A DNA stretch of 64,000 bases from Pinus tabuliformis (lineage: Eukaryota > Streptophyta > Pinopsida > Pinales > Pinaceae). Where the stretch lies: positions 917,196,979-917,260,978 of the forward strand of contig CM062815.1 in NCBI GenBank assembly GCA_031772625.1. Reading direction: 5' to 3'. The translations under genes were made by a program, and so were the position numbers. Below are positions 55,065 through 64,000 of the stretch, piece after piece. The notes under the pieces are model-generated. The model was given only the letters and a program-made list of their open reading frames with translations, was not told where the DNA came from and made no database searches. Every line of letters starts with the position of its first letter. Position 1 is the first letter of the stretch.

Positions 55065-56117
55065 TGTCACACGGAAAGAGTCGTTAGTGCAGACACAACC
55101 GACCTTCCTAGAAGCCTAAGACTTTCTAGTGACAAACAAGACAAATAAGAGCAATCCTTCCCTAAATATGCTTTTACAATATGAGAAATCAAGTGTTTAG
55201 ATCCTACCTGTAATCCAACGCTATTGTAGTAGTCCAGCTTCGTTGATCCAGATGAGCTCCTCCTTCTCTTCGAAACCTGCATTCACTAACAATCAAACGA
55301 TTAAATAGCACCTGAATATCACATAAAATAAAACATATTTAACATATAGACCAAGGAGTATATGAAACAACTCATAAATAACAAATTGTTGAGAAGAATG
55401 GACTAATTTGTATTAAAAGGTAACAAAAGGAACCATTACAACCTGAGCCTTGGTGTTGTGCAAGCTCCTCCCAGGGTCCACAAGAGTTCTCCCTTACTCT
55501 GATCAGCTCACCCACCTCCCAATGGAAACAAGTAAAGATGGTAATCTCTCCTCACAAGCTTCTACAAGGAAGTCCTAATTCCAGCAGCATCTACCCTTAG
55601 GAATGTTCAGCTTTCAACCTCCCCTCCCTCTGGTCCAATGCATGTATTTATAGTGTTGTAGAGGAAGTTAATCAGGTCCACCATCAATGGGATAAGCCCC
55701 TCTTTTGGGTGGGTTAGCTCCCCTCTTGATGGGATAAGTTCCTCTTCTATAGGGATACATGAACCATCTGGAGGCGCTCCATACACGTCAAACAAGCTTC
55801 TAGAATGCTCTAGAAATAACCACAAGTAACGTTTTTGGAGTGAAACTTGTGCTTATTGACCTTTACAGGAGTACGCACCCATTGCTTTACATACAGAGCG
55901 TATAAGTACGTAGGTATTGTGAACTTGGATTGCGTACCCGCAGGTAAGGTTGAGAGAAACTGCGTACCAGAGATAACTTGACTTTAAATGACTTTTCTCT
56001 CTTTCTTTGAGTTTGACATGGAAAGCAGAGGCATGAGACTTGCCAAGGAGGATAGTATGACAGGTGATGAAGCCATACAAACTGCAAATAGTCATGGTGA
56101 CATTTTTTAGTGTAACA
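55065..56117 (-). repeat. 5' LTR of element B
   Basis: TGTCACACGG...GTGTAACA, 1053 bp, about 26 differences from the 3' LTR by eye, mostly C/T and G/A. A splice-donor-like ACAG|GTAGGATC lies at about 55207 (minus). Confidence 0.92.
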
Positions 56118-56122
56118 AAGTT

Positions 56123-56319
56123 GTTCTGTGGTTACCTCTGGGTTTCTTTCATAGCCTTAAGAAATTACGAAGTGATAAGACACTGATATAGCCACTATTA
56201 GCCTTTTAGTTCCATTAAAAATTCTACACATAAGCTCTTATGGATCTAGCTTGAACTAGAGCTCCATCAATGTGCAAAGAAAACTTCGAAGTCTTCTCTT
56301 CTATTGTGATTTCAGTTCT
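56123..56319. other. End of Z and/or leader of copia element F
   Basis: The first ~30 bases (GTGGTTACCTCTGGG) resemble the end of the X/Y LTR. By about 56200 the minus strand reads like the leader and start of a copia gag remnant. No supported ORF; the boundary is not determinable by eye. Confidence 0.4.
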
Positions 56320-56462
56320 GATACCATACAGAAATTTCTACAAATATAGTTCTAATACCATGTAGAAATTTCTACAAATCTAGGTCTGATACCATGTCGA
56401 AATTTCTACAAATCTAGCTCTAATACCATGTAGAAATTTATGCAAATCTAGCTCTAATACCA
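56320..56462 (-). repeat. Tandem ~39-bp units of copia primer site plus LTR start
   Basis: About four units, each containing a TCT(G/A)ATACCA-type segment (minus strand TGGTATYAGA, the initiator-tRNA-Met primer site) followed by TGTAGAAATTTCTACA, a perfect 16-bp palindrome whose first half equals the start of the E LTR (TGTAGAAATT). The last unit abuts the F LTR start at 56463. Confidence 0.75.
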
Positions 56463-56671
56463 TGTATATTTTTACTATAGATTCAAATTTCTTATGTAAT
56501 ATGATAAAACAAAATACTTGAATCTACTCTACTCATCAACAGAAACAAAAAATTGATCAAGAAACAAGAAGCAGAAAATGAAGAATTTCAGTCGCACATA
56601 ACACAAAAATCTTCTAGGGAAATCCTCAAATAAAAACCCCTGCTATCTATATATTGCATTAACCATAATAT
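56463..56671 (-). mobile_element. Element F, start of an older copia 5' LTR (left part)
   Basis: Begins TGTATATTTTT right after a primer-site-like TCTAATACCA, so it is a 5' LTR on the minus strand. Split by E at 56671/56672 and continued at 63151. The AT-rich text is distantly like the E LTR. Old and mostly lost on the gag-pol side. Confidence 0.6.
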
Positions 56672-57808
56672 TGTAGAAATTTTGAATAATATAGAACTTA
56701 TTCACAGAGATTATCCTAATTATACTCTATTTGCGGAATGCATGCATAATACATAACCTCCTCTACGTTGATCATCAATTTGCGGAATCAAAAACAATCA
56801 CATGCACACATTGAAACATCAATCACACATATCAACACAGTATGTAATGGGGAAAGCATACAACTGAAAACCCCAAACTATCTGTATATTATAATGACAG
56901 AGAACATGTAACAATACATAGTACAATACTCCTCACAAGTACTCAATACTATCTCCACCTGCTACACACAAACTAGCTCAGATCTGAATCAAGTCACAGG
57001 TTCAAATCTCCTCCATTGTTTGCTCGCCTCTACTGTGCAATCCAAGTTGAGAATAGGAATGATCCAAGCTCATTTTTCCTTAGCTTGTACTGCGAAATCC
57101 TCATAGGCAATCTCAATCAATGATTGTGCAAATCTCATGCACAGCTATAATCACAACTGATAGTAGACTCACCCTTTCACCCACCTCTAACACTTGTCTC
57201 CACTGAATTGTCCATGCACTGAGTTAACTGATGTATTCTTTAGTTGATTTATGAGTTAATAATTAGTGAATTAATTAATAATCAATTCACATCACTCATC
57301 ACTAGTGTATTTGCAGTTAGACTAAATACAACTAGTTCAATTAAGTCAAACTGAACACAACTCCATCAACTCCTCAATCAACTCCACCAAACTCAATCAC
57401 TTGAGTTATAACTGAATTCCATCATGCAATAGCTCAAATAACCCATAATAAAAGTGTATTTCCTTCTGGTAGTTTCATGTGCCACATCCGTAGCTCAAAC
57501 TGAAGTGCTACAAGAGGATAAGATAATGTTTATAGTCCAAATATTATTAAGAGCTAATAATATTCAACTGTTCTATTTTTAGACTGGCAGTATAAAAATA
57601 GAAGTCCATCTATTTTTACCAACATGAGAAATCATCCATAAACAACATCCTACAACTCATAGACCATGATCCATATGTCTAAAAATAGACATAGTCTAAA
57701 AATAGACATAGTCTAAAAATAGACTTTGCGCCAAAAATACCCTGCGGGCCCACTTAGTGAAGGCGACTCCTTTTCACTAAGCTCCATCATCTTGTTGCAT
57801 TTTCAACA
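56672..57808 (-). repeat. 3' LTR of element E
   Basis: TGTAGAAATTTTGAA...ATTTTCAACA, 1137 bp. Near its inner end a 17-bp unit ATAGACATAGTCTAAAA is repeated (about 57680-57722), with one unit more than in the other LTR. Confidence 0.9.
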
Positions 57809-57820
57809 CTCCCTCTCAAC
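57809..57820 (-). other. Polypurine tract of element E
   Basis: Minus strand TTGAGAGGGAG directly before the LTR. Confidence 0.75.
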
Positions 57821-59335
57821 AAGATATGGATTATCTGCAACCCCTATCCTACCTCTGTGGTATTCGAATTTGATCCTAGTGAGTGCCTTCATCAAGATAT
57901 CACCATCCTTATCCTCCGTGGGAATGTATGAAAGTAACATGATTCTCCGCTGCACACAATCTCTGATATGATGGTACCTAATGTCGATGTGCTTGGATCT
58001 ATCATGAAATACTGGATTAGATGAGAGTTTAATGCAACTCTGGTTATCAAAATAAATCATAGTAGGCTCCAAGTGTGACCCGAACAACCCGACCAAGATC
58101 TTCCTCATCCATATAGCCTCGCATGCAGCCAAACTTACTGCCATATACTCAACCTCTTTTGAACTGAGTTCCAAAGATCTCTGCTTCCTGCTGTACCAAG
58201 AAACTGCTATCAACCCGATACTGAAAATCCGTCTAGATGTGCTCTTTATGTCCATTGGGATCCCTACCCAATCTGCATCCATGAAGCCACATAGCTTCAC
58301 CTCATCCTCCTGTCTGTACCACAATCCATATCCTGATGTGCCTCTGAGATAACGCAATACATGCTTGCCTGCCTTCTAGAAGATCTTGGTTGGCTTAACC
58401 ATAGCTTGTGAAAGTTGGTTAACAACATAGCACATATTGGGTCGTGTATTGACTAGATACATAAGCGACCCTAACAACTATCGATAAACAGTGGCATCCA
58501 CTACCTCCGCTGAAGTAGCATCCTCCTTCCTCCAACCTCCAGGAAGAGGAGTATCAACAGGTTTGAGCCATGCATGTTGAACTTCTCTAGTATCTCCCAG
58601 GCATACTTACCCTGAGAAACAAATAGTCCATCACTGCGCTGCCAAATTTCCAATCCTAGGAAATAATGAAGGAGGCCCAAGTCCTTCATCTCAAACTCTC
58701 TAGCAAGATCCTCCTTGCATGAAAGTATCAACAACTCATCTCTAATCAAAATCAAATCATCTACATAAAGTACAATGATAAGCAACTTACCCTCCACCAC
58801 AATCTGGTATAGGTTAGGATCCGCCTCACTCTTGGAGAATCCAAGTCCGTTGAAATAACTGTCTATCCATGTGTACCAAGCACGAGGTGCTTGTTTCAAC
58901 CCATACAATGCTCTCTTGAACCTGCACACATGCGACTCACTACTGAAGATCTCGAAACCTTTGGGCTGCTCTATGTACACCTCCTCCTCAATGACTCCAT
59001 TGAGGAATGTAGTCTTCACATCCATCTGATGAAAGTGCCACCCCATCTGCGTTGAGAGAGCAAGAATCATATGTATGGAAGAATACCTTGCTACAGGTGC
59101 AAAGGTCTCCTCATAATTGATCCCCTCTATCTGTGAGAAACCTCGGGCAACAAATCTTGCGTTGTACTTCTCCACACTCCTGTCAGCTGCCTGCTTCACT
59201 TTGTAGATCCATCTTGAACCCACCACTGATTTCCCCTCCGGTCTTGGGACAATCTCCCATGCATTATTTCTGACAATCGAATCATACTCTTCCACCATGG
59301 CATCTACCCATGCGGGATCCTCCAAGCTTCCTCGA
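57821..59335 (-). CDS. Reverse transcriptase and RNase H region of element E
   Basis: RT (about 58600-59330): NNAWEIVPRPEGKSVVGSRWIYKVK, RGFSQIEGINYEETFAPV, HQMDVKTTFLNG, YGLKQAPRAWY, VLYVDDLILI. RNase H (about 57830-58357): MRYLRGTSGYGLWY, GFMDADWVG, SSKEVEYMAVSLAACEAIWMR, DNQSCIKLSSNPVFHDRSKHID. These are classic copia motifs. Fossil, broken. Confidence 0.9.
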
Positions 59336-59666
59336 AAGAGTATGGCTCAGTCACAACACAATTGCTCAAAAGAGCCATGTATCCAGTGTACCGATCAGGT
59401 GATTGTCTTTGTCTGCGCTGTCCTGTAGGTGGTCCTACAACCTTCTATGCATCTTGAGCCAGTCGCTCAGCTTTTGTAGTGTGCTTTCGCCCTCTAATGG
59501 TTGGTGATGCATGAGTGGTATCTTCCAGTCCATTAAATTCATCTTGTGGCTAATCCACATCCTAAAGATCATCCTTAGGAACTAATAGCTCCTCATCTAC
59601 ATGCAAGTGTGGCTCCCTCTCAAGCAAACACTTCATGTCTTTCTCCTCCTGAAATTTCATATCCCA

Positions 59667-60497
59667 TCACACAATAGTCTTGCGACTGTCTGGCAAATAC
59701 ACATGATAGTTGTGGGGTGTATCAGTGTACCCCACAAATATCCCGACCTCTACAGTTGGCTCTAGCTTCTTCCTTACATACTTCATCACATGCATGTAAA
59801 CAGGAGAACAAAAAATCCTCAAATGGGAAATATCAGGCCTCTTACTAGAATAAGCCTCCTCGTGTGTACTCATGACAAGTATCTTGTGAGGACAACGGTT
59901 CTGCACATATACTGCAGTAATGCATGCCTCCGCCCACAAGTGAAGGAGTAGGCCCTAATCATGCAACATTGCCCATGTAGCACCCACGATCGTTCTGTTC
60001 TTCTGCTTAGCAACACTGTTCTGCTGTTGGTTATGGGGAGTTATGAGCTCTCTTTGAATCCCTTCTACGCTACAGAAGTCCTTGAACTCGCCAGAGATGA
60101 ATTCACCACCATTGTCACCCTTAAGAGCCTTCACCTTCTTCCTCGATTCCTTCTTGACCAGTGATTTGAACTCATAGAACTTTGAGTATGTCTCGCTCTT
60201 CTTCTGCATGAAGAAGATCCAGCACATCCAAGAGAAATCATCAACAAAGATCACATAGTACCTGTGGTTTGCTGTCAAAGCTACTGAGAAAGATCCACAC
60301 ACGTCTGTGTGAATTCTCTCAAGGATTGTTGTGGCGTGACTATCCTTCTTGTGAAAGGTGGCTTTCACAAATTTTCCCAAAGTACACCCCTTGCACTGAT
60401 CTGACTGCATAAGAGTGCCTTTTGGAAGCCCAGTAGAAATCTGCTGCAGCATCTTCAAGGCTCCATGGTGAAGGTGGCCCAATCTCCAATGGCACAA
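59667..60497 (-). CDS. Integrase region of element E
   Basis: A GAG-pre-integrase His/Cys segment (WRLGHLHHGALKML, CKGCTLGK, about 60380-60495), then the core with IHTDVCGSF, VDDFSWM, GDNGGEFIS and a QNRCPHK segment further on. Upstream of RT as in copia. The 59335-59667 stretch between it and RT has no clear domain. Fossil, broken. Confidence 0.85.
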
Positions 60498-60509
60498 CTC
60501 GCCATCATC

Positions 60510-61226
60510 CTAGCTCACCAATCCTTCTGCCTTGCATGGCATTGCTGCACAACCATCTACATGCAATTGATAAAGGTTCTTGACTCGAACCCCTATCTTC
60601 CAGGTTTCTCCAGTTGTCTTACTACGCAGGAAAGCCTTTCCCTCACTGAAAACAACATCATATCCCTTGTCTTCTAACATCGCCATAGAGATAAGATTCT
60701 TCTTCAATCCTGGAATGTGCATCACTTCCTTCAATACGAAGGGTTTACCAGGCTCCCTCTCAAAGGAAATGGTGTCGATACCGGTCGCACTGTATCTACC
60801 ATCATCACCCATCTCGATGTGCACTCCAAGATCTTTCTCATCCAGATCAAAAAACAAATCTCGATCTCTTGTCATGTGAAAAGACACACCACTATCCAAG
60901 AACCATATCGATGCCATCACACTTGATACCAAGCATGCGATCAGTGAAAAATATAGCTCAAACTGCGAGGTTAAGGCCTCTCCTGCTGCAGATCCAGCAG
61001 CTTGCTTATTTTTCTTCTTCTGTGGACAATTTGTGGCATAATGTTCGTGCTGGTGACAGTGAAAGCACTTCACCTTGGACATGTCCTGCTTCTTGCCTTT
61101 CGCACCAAAATGAGAATATTTCTTGTTCTTCCCCTTCTTTGCTTTGGCAGCTAAAGTGCAATTTTCTTCATCAAATGCCTTTGATGAAGATCTGTCCCTG
61201 GTATTCTGCCTTATCTCCTCTTGCAC
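60510..61226 (-). CDS. Gag zinc knuckle and protease region of element E
   Basis: A Lys-rich segment, zinc knuckle CFHCHQHEHYATNC (standard CX2CX4HX4C, about 61030-61075), then the protease with SIWFLDSGVSFHMTRDRDLF (about 60860-60910) and GIDTISFE, VLKEVMHIPGLKKNLISM. Confidence 0.85.
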   Translation of the reverse strand: MQEEIRQNTRDRSSSKAFDEENCTLAAKAKKGKNKKYSHFGAKGKKQDMSKVKCFHCHQHEHYATNCPQKKKNKQAAGSAAGEALTSQFELYFSLIACLVSSVMASIWFLDSGVSFHMTRDRDLFFDLDEKDLGVHIEMGDDGRYSATGIDTISFEREPGKPFVLKEVMHIPGLKKNLISMAMLEDKGYDVVFSEGKAFLRSKTTGETWKIGVRVKNLYQLHVDGCAAMPCKAEGLVS

Positions 61227-61399
61227 AAGATCAGACCAAAGTCTCTCCCATCCTGGAAATTTCTCAAGACCATTGACAGAGTCCTAATAGGAATGCCAAC
61301 TCTTCGAAAGACCAAGGAGAGCCAAGCTCACTAAGTCCTCATCATCGATAGTCACCCCCACACTTCCCAGCTCATCCTAGCACTGGGTGAACTTCGTGA

Positions 61400-61918
61400 G
61401 ATACTTGGGCATGCTGTCTCCTTTCTCACACTTAATGTTTCTAAGTTTATCCTTGAGCACCAACTTCCTCTAGTCGCTCTTGCTTTGGAATAAATCTGTC
61501 AATGCTTTCCACATCAAGTATGGAGAATCCTTTCCATGCAGGCTAGATACAATGTGATCCTTCACGCCCTCCAATCGAATCCTTCAACACTTTGCTATCT
61601 TCTTTTGCCAAGCCTCAACATGAGTAGCATCAGTAGGCTTTGGGACCTCAGCCTCTATGAACCCGTTCAACCCATTGTCATCTAACACCACCTCCATCCT
61701 GTCTTTCCATGAAATATAATTCGAGATTCCTTCAAGGGAATATTCCAATCGCAATCCGTTGAAAGACATTTCAACTTCAACACCAAGAAAACGCTGCTGC
61801 AAATTCGAATTCCACCAGCGCAAAAATCAGCCACTTCTGATGTAAAATTCATGAGAAAAAAGTATTTCTCATACAGAGATTGACTGTATGGGATTTTACT
61901 GGATATCTCACCTTCCAA
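61400..61918 (-). CDS. Gag N-terminal region of element E
   Basis: The copia gag opening LEGISNYISWKDRMEVVLDDNGL (about 61675-61745) is followed by decayed gag helices toward 61280. Broken. Confidence 0.7.
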
Positions 61919-62014
61919 AAGAAGGATGAATCTAGAGGCTACCTGGCCCGATTACAGACTCTCCCTGAAGAAATAAAATGTAATCACTTTCTGAATAATA
62001 GATTTGATGATCAA

Positions 62015-62030
62015 CTTCGCTTTGATACCA
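62015..62030 (-). other. Primer-binding site of element E
   Basis: Minus strand TGGTATCAAAGCGAAG abutting the LTR; initiator tRNA-Met type, usual for copia. Confidence 0.85.
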
Positions 62031-63150
62031 TGTAGAAATTTTGAATAATATAACACTTATTCATAGAGATTATCTTGATTATACACTATTTACGGAATGC
62101 ATGCATAATACATAACCTCCTATATGTTAATCATCGATTTGTGAAATCAAAAACAATCACATGCGCACATTGAAACATCAATCACACATATCAACACAGT
62201 ATGTAATGGGGAAAGCATACAGCTGAAAACCCTGAACTATTTGTATATTATAATGATAGAGAAAATGTAACAATACATAGTACAATACTCCTCACAAGTA
62301 CTCAGTACTATCTCCACCTGCTACACACAAACTAGCTCAGATCTGAATCAAGTCACAGGTTCAAATCTCCTCCATTGTTTGCCTGCCTCTACTGTGCAAT
62401 CCAAGTTGAGAATAGGAATGATCCAAGCTCGTGTTTCCTTGGCTTGTACTACACAATCCTCATTGGCAATCTCAATCAATGATTGTGAAAATCTCATGCA
62501 CAGCTATAGTCACAACTGATTGTAGACTCACCCTTTCACCCACCTCTAACACTTGTCTCCACTGAACTGTCCATGCGGTGAGTTAACTGATGTATTCTTT
62601 AGTTGATTTATGAGTTAATAATTAGTGAATTAATTAATAATTAATTCACATCACTCATCACTAGTGTATTTGCAGTTAGACTAAATACAACTAGTTCAAC
62701 TAAGTCAAACTGAACACAACTCCATCAACTCCTCAATCAACTCCACCAAACTCAATCACTTGAGTTCTAACTGAAGTCCATAATGAAATAGCTCAACTAA
62801 CCCATAAGAAAAGTGTATTTCCTTCTGGCAGTTGCATGTGCCACATCCGTAGCTTGAACTGAAGTGCTGCAAAAGGATAAGATAATGTTTATAGTCCAAA
62901 TATTATTAAGAGCTAATAATATTCGACTGTTCTATTTTTAGACTAGCAGTGTAAAAATAGAAGTCCATTTATTTTTACCAACATGACCAATCATCCATAA
63001 ACAACATCCTGCAACTCATAGACCATGACCCATATGTCTAAAAATAGACATAGTCTAAAAATAGACTTTGCGCCAAAAATAGCCTACGGGCCCACTTACT
63101 GAAGGCGAGTCCTTTTCACTAAGCTGCATCATCTTGTTGCATTTTCAACA
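62031..63150 (-). repeat. 5' LTR of element E
   Basis: TGTAGAAATTTTGAA...ATTTTCAACA, 1120 bp. Confidence 0.9.
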
Positions 63151-64000
63151 AAGATCTAAGAAGAAAATACAATGCTTGTTCGATGCAAACAATCTTTGCA
63201 TAAGTACAATCTATCTCACTGCTTCACAAACTAGCTCAAGCCAATACTTAGCCAAATCTACTTCCTACCAAGATCATACTCCCTTACGTCATTCCCTTGG
63301 GAATTAGCCCATATTTAATTTGGAAATTCCTCAATAATAACTGTGAAATCCATCCATAGTCCTTCTAATTAATGTATGCATCACCTGTTTAATTTAGATG
63401 AATTTACAATTGATAGTACGTTGTCCCTGAACTCTAATCTCAACTGGGTTTTCATTTGAACTAACATGCATGAGTTATTTTTGAGTGATTTATCAATTAT
63501 CTAATTGATCATTGCATGTGAATTAAATCCAATTTAATTCACTTGACCACTCACTATTTCCTCCAAAAGTTAGAACTAGTTTAACTAAACTTAACTCAGT
63601 TAAACTGAATTAAATAATTACAAATCAATAATAACTCAACCTAGGCTCCTAAAATTTAGGGATCGCTCTACATGACTAGATAGACTTCCAAATCTAATTT
63701 AAGGAGCCAACTAAGTCAATTTAACTTATTTAAATACTATAAGATGTTATGAGAATAGAATTACAATTTAATTAAAGGAAAAATTAAATTCAGATTTTTC
63801 TTGATGATATTTTTAACATTTCTTATTTCTATTTTCAACATGAAAATTTTGTACCTGCAACACTTTAATAGTAAGTACAACCAAACACATATGAAGTTAA
63901 CAATATTAGAATCACACAATAATTGAAGCATAAGACTTTAGATCTCAAATGCCTAAACTTGTTTAGGTTTGTAATCAACAAGAGACACATACTTGTACAC
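63151..64000 (-). mobile_element. Element F, continuation of its copia 5' LTR (right part)
   Basis: AT-rich, no ORF. Landmarks run parallel to the E LTR: AAGTACAATCTATCTC then CACAAACTAGCTCA; GAGTGATTTATCAATTATC; AATTCACTTGACCACTCACTA. Hence a distant relative of E. The LTR end lies beyond the window. Confidence 0.5.

Larger units (their letters stand above)
32726..56117 (-). mobile_element. Element B, long Tat-type Ty3 element with antisense PMD gene; hosts C
   Basis: Both LTRs (1053 bp each), primer site, polypurine tract and an exact target duplication AAGTT (32721-32725, 56118-56122) are present, so the ends are whole. Reading right to left: 5' LTR, leader, gag with a long Gln/Pro-rich N-terminus, protease, RT, RNase H, integrase, second RNase H (split by insertion C), antisense PMD gene, 3' UTR, 3' LTR. 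The LTRs differ at about 26 positions by eye (about 2.5%). About 15.5 kb without C. Coding parts are broken in roughly half a dozen places. Confidence 0.9.
56672..63150 (-). mobile_element. Element E, Ty1/copia LTR element
   Basis: LTRs 56672-57808 and 62031-63150, initiator-Met primer site at about 62015-62030, polypurine tract at about 57809-57820, flanking aatat/aagat (one mismatch) as likely target duplications. Order on the minus strand is gag, protease, integrase, RT, RNase H, as in copia. LTR differences of about 60-65 (about 6%) by eye make it older than A, B and C. Coding region broken in at least five places. Lineage within copia not assigned. Confidence 0.9.

Overview
The window is repeat-rich DNA from a seed plant with a large genome; a gymnosperm is possible but unproven. 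I found no complete host gene, no rRNA or tRNA gene and no CRISPR array. Almost every base belongs to LTR retrotransposons nested in one another. Most are Ty3/gypsy elements of the Tat/Ogre type (tRNA-Arg-like primer site TGGCGACTCC(A/G)CTGGGGA, an extra archaeal-type RNase H). At the right end there are two Ty1/copia elements. All LTR elements are described here as fossils.

Layout, outermost first. (1) X, the 3' LTR of a Tat-like element with a giant ORF-bearing LTR, covers 1-1567 and 29515-30587. It is split by A (1568-29514, minus strand), a pol-less-looking partner element with 1.05 kb LTRs. Inside A lies a plus-strand segment made of D (5200-12606: integrase, second RNase H, antisense plant-mobile-domain gene, 3' UTR, one LTR, primer site, gag start) and Y (12607-25460: a 7.3 kb LTR carrying a ~3.7 kb coding region, then gag-protease-RNase H-RT-RNase H-integrase start). 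(2) 30588-31200 is an orphan promoter-like stretch. (3) Z (from about 31205) is an older, divergent relative of the X/Y LTR. It is interrupted by B (32726-56117, minus strand, exact 5-bp target duplication AAGTT), a long Tat-like element with the same order as D. B is itself interrupted by C (37812-45752, minus strand), another pol-less partner element. (4) From about 56.2 kb to the right edge is an old copia 5' end (F), whose LTR is split by a second copia element E (56672-63150, minus strand).

How the parts relate. D and A share LTRs, 3' UTR and polypurine tract (about 95% by eye), so D looks like the autonomous type and A like its passenger. C is a comparable passenger of a third subfamily. 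D and B both carry an antisense gene for a plant mobile domain (PMD) protein with its own TATA box, a non-coding first exon and introns; its 3' end converges on the sense RNase H gene across a conserved hairpin. Short GC-rich modules built on ACGCAGGT-like words recur in the LTR, in the leader and (D, B) in the first intron of the PMD gene. Their exact wording differs between subfamilies but largely agrees within an element. This pairing of a captured putative regulatory protein with co-varying motif clusters is the best candidate for an undescribed system here.

Hand-counted LTR differences suggest relative ages: A youngest (about 1%), B and C about 2.5%, E about 6%, Z and F older. These are counts by eye, not computed alignments.
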